Source: Pseudomonadota bacterium
GTDB lineage: Bacteria; Pseudomonadota; Alphaproteobacteria; Rhodospirillales; Rhodospirillaceae
Reading direction: 5' to 3'
DNA: 6,247 nucleotides
Assembly: GCA_023396465.1 (NCBI GenBank)
Contig: JAEWWF010000143.1
Coordinates: 1-6,247, forward strand
Numbering within the stretch: position 1 is the stretch's first letter; each line of letters opens with the position of its first letter. Both the position numbers and the translations under genes were made by a program. The notes below the pieces were generated by a model, which saw only the letters and a program-made list of their open reading frames with translations, was not told the origin of the DNA and searched no databases. This document shows, in pieces, positions 1 through 6,247 of the stretch.

Positions 1-167
1 GCATGGGCGGTAGGGTCGGCCTCGGCCTCGGTGCGGTTGCCGGCGGCGGCCAGGATGCGACCGCTGACGGCGTCCACCACCACCGCGCCGATCGGCACCT
101 CGCCGCGCGCCCCGGCCGCCTCGGCGGCGGCGAAGGCGGCGGCCATGAAGGGATTGCTGTCGCTCAT
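1..167 (-). CDS. tadA: tRNA-specific adenosine deaminase TadA, 5' part only
   Basis: Partial gene read leftward from ATG at 167 and cut by the window edge; 55 complete codons are present. TadA deaminates the wobble adenosine of tRNA-Arg(ACG) to inosine in the cytoplasm, using a zinc-activated water. The visible part has the family N-terminus: a helix with FMAAAF (residues 7-12), then GEVPIGAVVVD (22-32), the GNRTE segment (43-47), and DPTAHA at 51-56. His55 there is the first zinc ligand of the HAE motif; the catalytic Glu and the PCxxC cysteines lie outside. The start is chosen because it gives the usual TadA N-terminal length; no Shine-Dalgarno sequence is visible before it. It is divergent from the gene at 251, across 83 bases. 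A cytidine or guanine deaminase of the same fold is the alternative, but the GEVPIGAV segment and the neighbouring rluB-rsmD genes favour TadA. Confidence 0.9.
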   Translation of the reverse strand, partial: MSDSNPFMAAAFAAAEAAGARGEVPIGAVVVDAVSGRILAAAGNRTEAEADPTAH

Positions 168-173
168 GGCGTG

Positions 174-202
174 AGGGTGCGGCGGCCGGCGGCGGGCGTC
201 AA
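174..202 (-). promoter_or_regulatory. Candidate tadA promoter
   Basis: Read on the minus strand, TTGACG (202-197) is a good -35 match. Seventeen bases on lies CACCCT (179-174), a poor -10 match (2 of 6). Transcription would begin at or very near the tadA ATG, implying a leaderless or nearly leaderless message, which would fit the absence of a ribosome binding site. The -35 is seen; the rest is inference. Confidence 0.22.
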
Positions 203-250
203 GCGGGGAACCCATTGCACCCCTGTCGCCTCCGGCGTAAGTAAGGGGCC

Positions 251-967
251 ATGAACAAACGACCCGTTATCGGCATCCCGCTCGACAGCGAAAACGGCGG
301 CGGCTATTCGGCGCTGCCCTGGTATGCCCTGCGCAAGAACTACTGCGAGGCCGTGGTGCGGGCCGGCGGTACGCCGATCCTGCTGCCGCACCACGCCGAC
401 CACGCCGAACACTATCTGTCGATGATCGACGGATTGCTCGTCGCTGGCGGCGCCTTCGATGTCGACCCCGCCCTGTTCGGCGCCGCCGAGCGCCACGGCA
501 CGGTGACCCTGAAGGAGGGCCGCACCGAGTTCGAGCTGGCCATCTGCAAGGGCGCCCATGCCCGTGGCATGCCCATCCTCGGCATCTGCGGCGGTCAGCA
601 GCTGCTGGCGGTGATTCTCGGCTCCACCCTCATCCAGCACATCCCGGACGAGGTCGCCGACCCGCTGCCGCACGAACAGCCCAACCCGCGCACCGAACCC
701 GGCCACGCCGTCGCCGTCACCGAAGGCACGCTGCTGCACCGGATCACCGGGCGGCGCGAGTTTCCGGTCAATTCCGCCCACCATCAGGCGGTGAAGGCGG
801 TGCCGACGGGGCTGGTGGTCAATGCCGTCGCCCCCGACGGGGTGATCGAAGGCGTCGAGGATCCGGCGCATCCGTTCTGTCTCGGCGTCCAGTGGCACCC
901 CGAGTATTCCATCAGCCCGGCCGACGACGCCATTCTGGCCGCTTTCGTGAAGGCCTGCGCCGCATGA
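251..967 (+). CDS. Peptidase C26 / PuuD-like gamma-glutamyl hydrolase (class I glutamine amidotransferase fold)
   Basis: A complete 238-residue cytoplasmic protein of the peptidase C26 family, whose characterised members hydrolyse gamma-glutamyl amides such as gamma-glutamyl-GABA (PuuD, putrescine breakdown) or related conjugates. The catalytic triad is visible: nucleophile Cys113 in the elbow GICGGQQ (111-117), and His216 and Glu218 in GVQWHPE (212-218). Other family marks are the IGIPLD start (7-12), IDGLLVAGG (59-67) and the NSAHHQAV segment (174-181). It is a stand-alone amidotransferase domain with no synthase domain attached. The ATG at 251 is preceded by an AAGGGG-like ribosome binding site (243-248). 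Its stop overlaps the start of the next gene (ATGA at 964-967), so the two are probably co-transcribed and translationally coupled. No putrescine or polyamine genes are visible, so the true substrate is open. Family assignment is firm, substrate is not. Confidence 0.9.
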   Translation: MNKRPVIGIPLDSENGGGYSALPWYALRKNYCEAVVRAGGTPILLPHHADHAEHYLSMIDGLLVAGGAFDVDPALFGAAERHGTVTLKEGRTEFELAICKGAHARGMPILGICGGQQLLAVILGSTLIQHIPDEVADPLPHEQPNPRTEPGHAVAVTEGTLLHRITGRREFPVNSAHHQAVKAVPTGLVVNAVAPDGVIEGVEDPAHPFCLGVQWHPEYSISPADDAILAAFVKACAA

Positions 968-1866
968 CCGACCGCGACGACACTCCCCCGCCCGCCACCA
1001 CGGCCACCGCCGCCCCGGCGGCCAAGCCCGACCGTATCGCCAAGTATCTGGCGCGGGCCGGCGTCGCCTCCCGCCGCGATGCCGAGAAGCTGATCGCCGA
1101 GCGCCGCGTCAAGGTCGACGGCCGGGTCATCGACACGCCCGCCACCCTGGTCACCGGCGACGAGCAGATCCAGGTCGACGGCAAGCCGGTGCTGCCGCCG
1201 GAACCGGCCCGCCTGTGGCGGTATCACAAGCCGGCCGGCGTGGTGACGACGCACAAGGACCCCGAAGGCCGTCCGACGGTGTTCGAGAAGGTGTCCGACC
1301 GCCTGCCGCGCGTCATTTCCGTCGGTCGCCTCGACATCAACTCCGAGGGTCTGTTGCTGCTGACCAACGATGGCGAGCTGGCGCGCAAGCTGGAGCATCC
1401 GTCCAACGGCTGGGTGCGCCGCTACCGCGTCCGTGTCCACGGGCTGGTGAAGCCGGAGGTGCTGGCCACCCTGGAGAAAGGCGTCACCATCGACGGCGTT
1501 CACTACGGCTCCATCACCGCCACGCTGGACCGTCAGCAGGGCACCAATGCCTGGGTGACGGTGGCGCTGACCGAGGGCAAGAACCGCGAGGTGCGCCGGG
1601 TGATGGAGCATCTGGGCTATACCGTCACCCGGCTGCTGCGCATCTCCTACGGGCCTTTCCATCTGGGCCTGCTGGAGCGCGGCGTCATCGACGAGGTGCC
1701 GGCCAAGGTGTTGCGGGAACAGCTTGGCGGCCAGAAGAAGCCCAAGCCCCAGGGCGATGGCCATGCCGGCGGCACCGCCGTCGCCAAGCCGAAGAAGCGC
1801 CTGCGCCCGTCGGCCGCCAAGGCGAAGGCCAAGCCCACCGCCGACCGGCGCGGGGGCCGCGGCTGA
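964..1866 (+). CDS. rluB: Ribosomal large subunit pseudouridine synthase, RluB/RsuA family
   Basis: A 300-residue enzyme that isomerises a specific uridine of rRNA to pseudouridine; RluB acts on 23S rRNA helix 89. In order: a low-complexity Pro/Thr/Ala leader (7-22); an S4 RNA-binding domain (about 23-68, with ARAGVASRRDAEKLI); the catalytic domain from about 85, with Asp124 in GRLDINSEGLLLLTNDG (121-137) as expected catalytic aspartate; the family segment TEGKNREVRRVMEHLGY (203-219) and RLLRISYGP (223-231); then a Lys/Arg/Ala-rich basic tail (about 256-300), probably disordered and RNA-binding. The ATG at 964 overlaps the upstream stop and is preceded by GAAGG at 949-953. An in-frame ATG at 892 would add 24 residues encoded inside the upstream gene and is disfavoured. 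Its stop overlaps the rsmD start. RluB, RluE, RluF and RsuA are hard to separate by sequence; the S4 domain plus the rsmD/tadA setting favour RluB. Confidence 0.9.
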   Translation: MTDRDDTPPPATTATAAPAAKPDRIAKYLARAGVASRRDAEKLIAERRVKVDGRVIDTPATLVTGDEQIQVDGKPVLPPEPARLWRYHKPAGVVTTHKDPEGRPTVFEKVSDRLPRVISVGRLDINSEGLLLLTNDGELARKLEHPSNGWVRRYRVRVHGLVKPEVLATLEKGVTIDGVHYGSITATLDRQQGTNAWVTVALTEGKNREVRRVMEHLGYTVTRLLRISYGPFHLGLLERGVIDEVPAKVLREQLGGQKKPKPQGDGHAGGTAVAKPKKRLRPSAAKAKAKPTADRRGGRG

Positions 1867-2426
1867 TGCGCATCGTTGCCGGCACCTGGCGGGGCCGTCC
1901 CCTGGCGGCGCCGGAGGGGCGCGACGTCCGCCCCACCTCCGACCGCACCCGCGAGGCGATCTTCAACAAGCTCGCTCACGGCTGGGATCCCGAGGATTTC
2001 ACCCTGCACGGGGCGCGCGTGCTGGATGCCTTCGCCGGCACCGGGGCGCTGGGGCTGGAGGCGCTGTCGCGCGGCGGTGCTCACGCCACCTTCATGGATG
2101 CCAGCCCCGACTCGCTGCGGGTGCTGCACGCCAATGTGGAGGCGCTGTCGGCGCAGCGGCAGGTGTCCATCGTGCGCGGCGACGCCACCCGCCCGCCGCC
2201 GGCCCCGGAGGGATGCCGGCTGGTGTTGATGGACCCGCCCTATGCCAGCGGTCTGGAAACCCCGGCCCTGGTCGCCCTGGCGGCGCAGGGGTGGATCGCC
2301 CCCGGCGCGGTGGTGGTGGTGGAAACGCCGACCGGCCGCGACATGGTGGTGCCGGCGGGGTTCACCGCTGTCGATACCCGCACCTATGGTCGCGCCCAGG
2401 TGAGTTTCCTGCGCTACCTCCCCTGA
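1866..2426 (+). CDS. rsmD: 16S rRNA (guanine(966)-N2)-methyltransferase RsmD
   Basis: A 186-residue S-adenosylmethionine-dependent methyltransferase that makes m2G966 in 16S rRNA during small-subunit assembly. Visible family marks: MRIVAGTWRGRPL at the N-terminus; RPTSDRTREAIFN (22-34), characteristic of RsmD; the SAM-binding loop LDAFAGTGALGLEALSRG (53-70); an acidic residue at the end of strand 2 (Asp78); and the catalytic DPPY tetrapeptide (123-126). Length matches the family. The start is the ATG at 1866, which shares one base with the rluB stop (TGATG). The reading frame stays open far upstream, but that stretch lies inside rluB in another frame and has no RsmD similarity. Only a G-run (1852-1856) stands as a possible ribosome binding site, so translation is probably coupled to rluB. 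It is the last gene of the 251-2426 unit. Confidence 0.95.
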   Translation: MRIVAGTWRGRPLAAPEGRDVRPTSDRTREAIFNKLAHGWDPEDFTLHGARVLDAFAGTGALGLEALSRGGAHATFMDASPDSLRVLHANVEALSAQRQVSIVRGDATRPPPAPEGCRLVLMDPPYASGLETPALVALAAQGWIAPGAVVVVETPTGRDMVVPAGFTAVDTRTYGRAQVSFLRYLP

Positions 2427-2427
2427 C

Positions 2428-2467
2428 CGGCCGGCGGTTTCCTGGCCCTGCCTTCCTTTGCCGGCCG
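2428..2467 (+). repeat. 8-bp inverted repeat after rsmD
   Basis: CGGCCGGC (2428-2435) and GCCGGCCG (2460-2467) are perfect complements around a 24-base loop, starting one base after the rsmD stop. No T-run follows, so it is not a typical intrinsic terminator; it could slow polymerase, stabilise the 3' end of the operon message, or be chance in GC-rich DNA. Function is inference. Confidence 0.3.
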
Positions 2468-2515
2468 ATCGGTCCTATCTGAGCCGGGAGACCGCTGACG
2501 AAAGGATCCGCCGGC

Positions 2516-3151
2516 ATGCGCCGTCATCTTGCCGCCCTGTGTGTTGTCCTTGCCGCCGCCGTCGCGAGCGGGCCGCCGCCGGCCGCCGCCGCCACCGACG
2601 AGACGCCCCGGCCGGTGGGCATCGTTTCCCGCGTGCAGGGCGAGGCGGTGGCGGAACGGGGCGATGCCTCGGCTGTGCTCGGTCCCAGCGCCCCCGTCGC
2701 CTGGCGCGACGGACTGCGCACCGGCGCCGCGTCGCGGCTTCAGGTGGCGCTGCTGGACGAAGGCTCCCTGATCCTTGGCGAGAACGGCCATCTGGTGGTC
2801 GACGACCTGATCGTCGGGGACACTGATTCGCTGCTGCGTCTGACCGTCGATGGTGCTTTCCGCCTGCTGACCGGTGCCCTCCACCACCGGCCCGGCACCA
2901 CCATCGTGACGCCGGTGGCGACCATCGGCATTCGCGGCACCGACGTCTGGGGCGGGCAGATCGATGGCGCTTATGGCGTCTTCCTCCAATCCGGCGTGGT
3001 GGAGGTGACGACGGCGGGCGGCTCCGTCACCCTCACCACCCCTGGCACCGGCACCACCATCACCGCGCCCGAGGCGCCACCGTCCGAGCCCGTCGCCTGG
3101 AGCGAGGACAAGATCGCACGGGCGGTGGATACGGTGACCTTCGGGCCGTGA
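2516..3151 (+). CDS. Exported FecR-domain protein
   Basis: A 211-residue protein. A Sec signal peptide is visible: MRRH, a hydrophobic run (about 5-17) and an AAAA site giving likely cleavage after residue 26, so the mature protein should be periplasmic or secreted. No lipobox is present. The FecR domain spans about 35-165: GIVSRVQGEA (35-44), DGLRTGAASRLQVALLDEGS (65-84), then GAFRLLTG (113-120), TPVATIGIRGTDVWGG (132-147) and a GVVEVTTAGGSVTL strand repeat (160-173). A Thr/Pro-rich stretch (173-192) and a short tail follow. Unlike E. coli FecR it lacks an N-terminal cytoplasmic anti-sigma region and a mid-protein membrane helix, and no ECF sigma factor or TonB receptor gene is adjacent, so a FecR regulatory role is not supported; a beta-rich periplasmic or surface role is more likely. 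AAAGGA at 2501-2506, nine bases before the ATG, sets the start. Gaps of 89 bases upstream and 130 downstream suggest its own transcript. Confidence 0.85.
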   Translation: MRRHLAALCVVLAAAVASGPPPAAAATDETPRPVGIVSRVQGEAVAERGDASAVLGPSAPVAWRDGLRTGAASRLQVALLDEGSLILGENGHLVVDDLIVGDTDSLLRLTVDGAFRLLTGALHHRPGTTIVTPVATIGIRGTDVWGGQIDGAYGVFLQSGVVEVTTAGGSVTLTTPGTGTTITAPEAPPSEPVAWSEDKIARAVDTVTFGP

Positions 3152-3216
3152 TCCGGCGGTTGGTCCAGCGGCGGTGATCCGTTACCACCTTTGATGTGAC
3201 CCTCATTCGCCTGCGG

Positions 3217-3244
3217 TTGACTTGCGGAGGGATGGCGCTACTTT
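3217..3244 (+). promoter_or_regulatory. Candidate sigma-70 type promoter for the lysine-rich protein gene
   Basis: TTGACT (3217-3222) matches the -35 consensus at five of six positions. Sixteen bases on is TACTTT (3239-3244), a moderate -10 (3 of 6). Transcription would start near 3250, giving a leader of about 30 bases that contains the ribosome binding site at 3268-3274. It also places the alternative TTG codon at 3222 upstream of the transcript, which supports the ATG at 3282. Confidence 0.45.
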
Positions 3245-3281
3245 CGATCGCGTTCATCCATCACGGCAAGGGGGCTTCGCC

Positions 3282-4052
3282 ATGGCGAACGATTGGGGTA
3301 AAGAGTGGAAGACGACCAAGGAGAAGTTCGAGAAGCTGACCGGCAAGAAGAAGCCGTCGGAGAAGTTTCTCGGCATGTTCCGCAAATCCTCGGGCATTGA
3401 AAATGCCCTGAAGGAGTGCGACAAGGCCGATGTGGCAGCCGGGAACAAGCGCGGCGGCGTCCCGCCCACCGCCAAGGAAATGGACGCCTACAAGGCCGCC
3501 AAGAAGAAGTACGACAGCACCGCCGCCACCTACATCAAGTCGCTGGATGACGCCATCAAGGGCGACAAGGACATTGATCCGGCCTATGCCAATGCCCTCA
3601 AGCTGTTGAAGGCGGACCTCAAGGCGATTTCCGCCCGCATGGACTCGTTCATCGCCGGTCTGGCCGCCCAGGTGGAGCAGCTTTCGGCGACCGAGATGAC
3701 CCTCAAGAACATGATGGTCAACATCAACTCGGCCCTGAAGAAGGCCAAGCTGGCCTATACCCAGGTGATCAACGAGCCGACGGCTGCCAACTACAACGCC
3801 CAGTTCCCCAAGGCGGCGCGCGACATCACCCAGCAGCTGGCCAACATCGTCAAGTTCCGCGCCAAGGGGCAGGAAATCCCCGGGGTGCCGGTCGCCAATC
3901 CGGACAAGGAGGCCAAGGCGCTGGAGGACTGGAACACCAACTTCAAGCGTCTGCCCGATACCGCCAGCGCCGACGACGTGAAGAAGGCCATCACCGCCTT
4001 CGCCATGGCCTGCAAGGACGTCTCGACCTGGATGAAGAGCAAGACCGCCTGA
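3282..4052 (+). CDS. Lysine-rich, predicted all-helical protein of unknown function
   Basis: A 256-residue protein I do not recognise. It has no signal peptide and no membrane segment, so it is probably cytoplasmic. By my count it holds about 39 Lys but only 6 Arg, with some 32 Asp+Glu, so it is basic, and the Lys:Arg ratio is extreme for GC-rich DNA. Lysines cluster at the N-terminus (7-28, including KKK at 22-24) and at 71-76. Central residues about 104-160 have spaced hydrophobics (Ile116, Met120, Ile124, Leu127, Val131, Leu134) compatible with a long amphipathic helix or coiled coil. A Pro/Gly-containing linker (200-208) precedes a C-terminal helical part. The two cysteines are Cys46 and Cys244. 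The ATG at 3282 has AAGGGGG (3268-3274) seven bases upstream; a TTG at 3222 would add 20 residues but lies in the putative promoter. Good ribosome binding site, codon bias and a single uninterrupted frame make it a real gene. The neighbouring guaA gives no functional clue. Confidence 0.85.
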   Translation: MANDWGKEWKTTKEKFEKLTGKKKPSEKFLGMFRKSSGIENALKECDKADVAAGNKRGGVPPTAKEMDAYKAAKKKYDSTAATYIKSLDDAIKGDKDIDPAYANALKLLKADLKAISARMDSFIAGLAAQVEQLSATEMTLKNMMVNINSALKKAKLAYTQVINEPTAANYNAQFPKAARDITQQLANIVKFRAKGQEIPGVPVANPDKEAKALEDWNTNFKRLPDTASADDVKKAITAFAMACKDVSTWMKSKTA

Positions 4053-4093
4053 TCGGCCGCTCCGGCCCGGCGTGTCCCTGACCGGCGGAAAAT

Positions 4094-4148
4094 GGGGGTG
4101 GGCGACGGGCCGGCGTTGGAGTATGGTCCGCCCCCAAAGCCCACCCCC
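4094..4148 (+). repeat. Perfect 10-bp inverted repeat in the guaA leader region
   Basis: GGGGGTGGGC (4094-4103) is exactly complementary to GCCCACCCCC (4139-4148), with 35 bases between, ending 38 bases before the guaA ATG. Inside it, GGGC (4107-4110) can pair with GCCC (4130-4133), and GG (4112-4113) with CC (4128-4129) past one bulged C. As RNA this would be a long two-part stem. No T-run follows, so it is a poor intrinsic terminator for the gene ending at 4052. It could be a leader structure affecting guaA expression or a DNA operator. A weak -10-like TATGGT (4122-4127) lies in the loop; if that is the true promoter, the hairpin would not be fully transcribed. Confidence 0.5.
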
Positions 4149-4186
4149 GCAGCCCCCGGACTGCCTTTAGTCGGACACGGACGCCC

Positions 4187-5740
<1,554 letters not shown>

Positions 5741-5809
5741 TTTTTGTCCATCCGGCGGTATCCGAAACGACGCTAGAGTGCGATCGCCCCGCAGTCGACG
5801 GTGCCGGCC

Positions 5810-5829
5810 ACCGCCAACATTGCGGTTTT
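5810..5829 (+). terminator. Weak upstream hairpin with T-run after guaA
   Basis: ACCGC (5810-5814) pairs with GCGGT (5822-5826) around CAACATT, directly followed by TTT and A. The stem is short. It may be the first of two tandem terminators after guaA. An overlapping alternative hairpin, CGGTG (5799-5803) with CACCG (5809-5813), competes with it. Confidence 0.35.
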
Positions 5830-5845
5830 ATCCGCCTTTCGTGCC

Positions 5846-5872
5846 AAAGCCGCCCCTTTCGGGGCGGCTTTT
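5846..5872. terminator. Strong bidirectional intrinsic terminator between guaA and pheA
   Basis: AAAGCCGCCCC (5846-5856) is perfectly complementary to GGGGCGGCTTT (5861-5871) around a TTTC loop, with one more T at 5872. The GC-rich core has eight pairs; the flanking A-run and T-run give a U-tract on either strand. It lies between convergent genes, 105 bases after the guaA stop and 25 bases beyond the pheA stop, so it can end both transcripts. Confidence 0.9.
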
Positions 5873-5897
5873 CGCATCGGAAGTGGGGCGGGCCGGA

Positions 5898-6247
5898 TCA
5901 GTCCTCCAGCCCGGCCCGCGCCTCGAAACGGTAGGGGTGGGCGGGGTAGACGCCGAGGATCTTCACCTCGCGCGAGAAGAACTGAAGCTCCTCGAACGCC
6001 AGCCGCACGCTGCGGTCTTCCGGGTGGCCCTCCACCTCGGCGAGGAACTGCGCCGCCACGAAATGGCCGTCGACGATGTAGCTTTCCAGCTTGGTCATGT
6101 TGACCCCGTTGGTGGCGAAGCCGCCCATGGCCTTGTAGAGCGCCGCCGGTACGTTACGCACCCGGAACATGAACGTGGTCACCGACGGCACCACGCTGTC
6201 GCGCGGCGGCGTCACCGCCTCTTCCGCCATGATGAGGAAGCGGGTGG
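5898..6247 (-). CDS. pheA: Prephenate dehydratase, C-terminal part (end of catalytic domain plus ACT domain)
   Basis: The last 115 residues of a gene read leftward; its 5' part lies beyond the window. Prephenate dehydratase makes phenylpyruvate from prephenate in phenylalanine synthesis and is inhibited by phenylalanine. The first complete codons read TRF, the conserved catalytic Thr-Arg-Phe motif at the end of the dehydratase domain, so the frame clearly continues past the edge and the ATG at 6230 is internal. After a short linker comes the ACT domain: TTFMFRVRNVPAALYKA (23-39), then GFATNGVNMTKLES (42-55), the Phe-binding region related to the ESRP motif, here with Tyr (ESY) as in alphaproteobacterial enzymes. 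It ends in ILGVYPAHPYR (96-106) and a short tail. No chorismate mutase domain can be seen, but that would lie outside. It converges on guaA. Confidence 0.93.
   Translation of the reverse strand, partial: TRFLIMAEEAVTPPRDSVVPSVTTFMFRVRNVPAALYKAMGGFATNGVNMTKLESYIVDGHFVAAQFLAEVEGHPEDRSVRLAFEELQFFSREVKILGVYPAHPYRFEARAGLED

Noticed and set aside
164..898. A 244-codon minus-strand open frame opposite the hydrolase gene
   Set aside because: It is antisense to a gene with an intact catalytic triad, and its 3' end overlaps the tadA start in another frame. Composition is that of a GC-rich shadow.
892..963. An earlier in-frame start for rluB
   Set aside because: It would add 24 residues encoded within the hydrolase gene; the ATGA overlap at 964 with GAAGG upstream is the better start.
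784..1764. A 326-codon minus-strand open frame opposite rluB
   Set aside because: A shadow of rluB: no recognisable domain, low-complexity Gln/His/Gly/Arg composition, and it overlaps two well-supported plus-strand genes.
1215..1865. An upstream in-frame extension of rsmD by 217 codons
   Set aside because: The extension is rluB read in the wrong frame, rich in Arg/Gly/Ala/His; the RsmD family begins with the MRIVAG segment at 1866.
3173..3186. Small hairpin after the FecR gene (GGTGA, loop TCCG, TTACC) as a terminator
   Set aside because: Only five pairs including one G-U, and no adjoining T-run; too weak to call.
3222..3281. A TTG start giving a 20-residue longer lysine-rich protein
   Set aside because: TTG is a rare start, it overlaps the putative -35 element, and the ATG at 3282 has a well-spaced ribosome binding site.
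4055..4067. Hairpin GGCCG-CTC-CGGCC just after the lysine-rich gene as a terminator
   Set aside because: Short stem, three-base loop and no T-run; expected by chance in GC-rich sequence.

Overview
The window is GC-rich chromosomal DNA from what is most likely an alphaproteobacterium, plausibly of the Rhodospirillales (Magnetospirillum/Phaeospirillum type). The grounds are the divergent tadA | rluB-rsmD arrangement that recurs across Alphaproteobacteria, the strong G/C third-position codon bias, a signal-peptide FecR-domain protein, and the style of the prephenate dehydratase ACT domain (NMTKLES). The genus is inference; no rRNA or other marker is present. I see no mobile element, tRNA, rRNA or CRISPR array.

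Layout, left to right. (1) Bases 1-167, minus strand: 5' part of tadA (tRNA adenosine deaminase), cut by the window edge just after its zinc-binding His. (2) Bases 251-2426, plus strand: a tightly coupled three-gene unit, made of a PuuD-like class I glutamine-amidotransferase hydrolase, an RluB/RsuA-family rRNA pseudouridine synthase, and the 16S rRNA guanine methyltransferase RsmD. Each stop overlaps the next start (ATGA, then TGATG). (3) Bases 2516-3151, plus: an exported FecR-domain protein with no sigma factor or receptor gene nearby. (4) Bases 3282-4052, plus: an unrecognised, strikingly lysine-rich helical protein behind a plausible sigma-70 type promoter. (5) Bases 4187-5740, plus: complete guaA (GMP synthetase), whose leader carries a perfect 10-bp inverted repeat. 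(6) Bases 5741-5897: convergent intergenic region with a strong bidirectional intrinsic terminator. (7) Bases 5898-6247, minus: 3' part of the prephenate dehydratase gene pheA (end of the catalytic domain plus the ACT regulatory domain).

Functionally this is mostly housekeeping: RNA modification (TadA, RluB, RsmD), purine synthesis (GuaA) and phenylalanine synthesis (PheA). No multi-gene accessory or defence system is evident. The less explained parts are the lysine-rich protein, the orphan FecR protein, the amidotransferase-like hydrolase placed between tadA and rluB, and the structured guaA leader.
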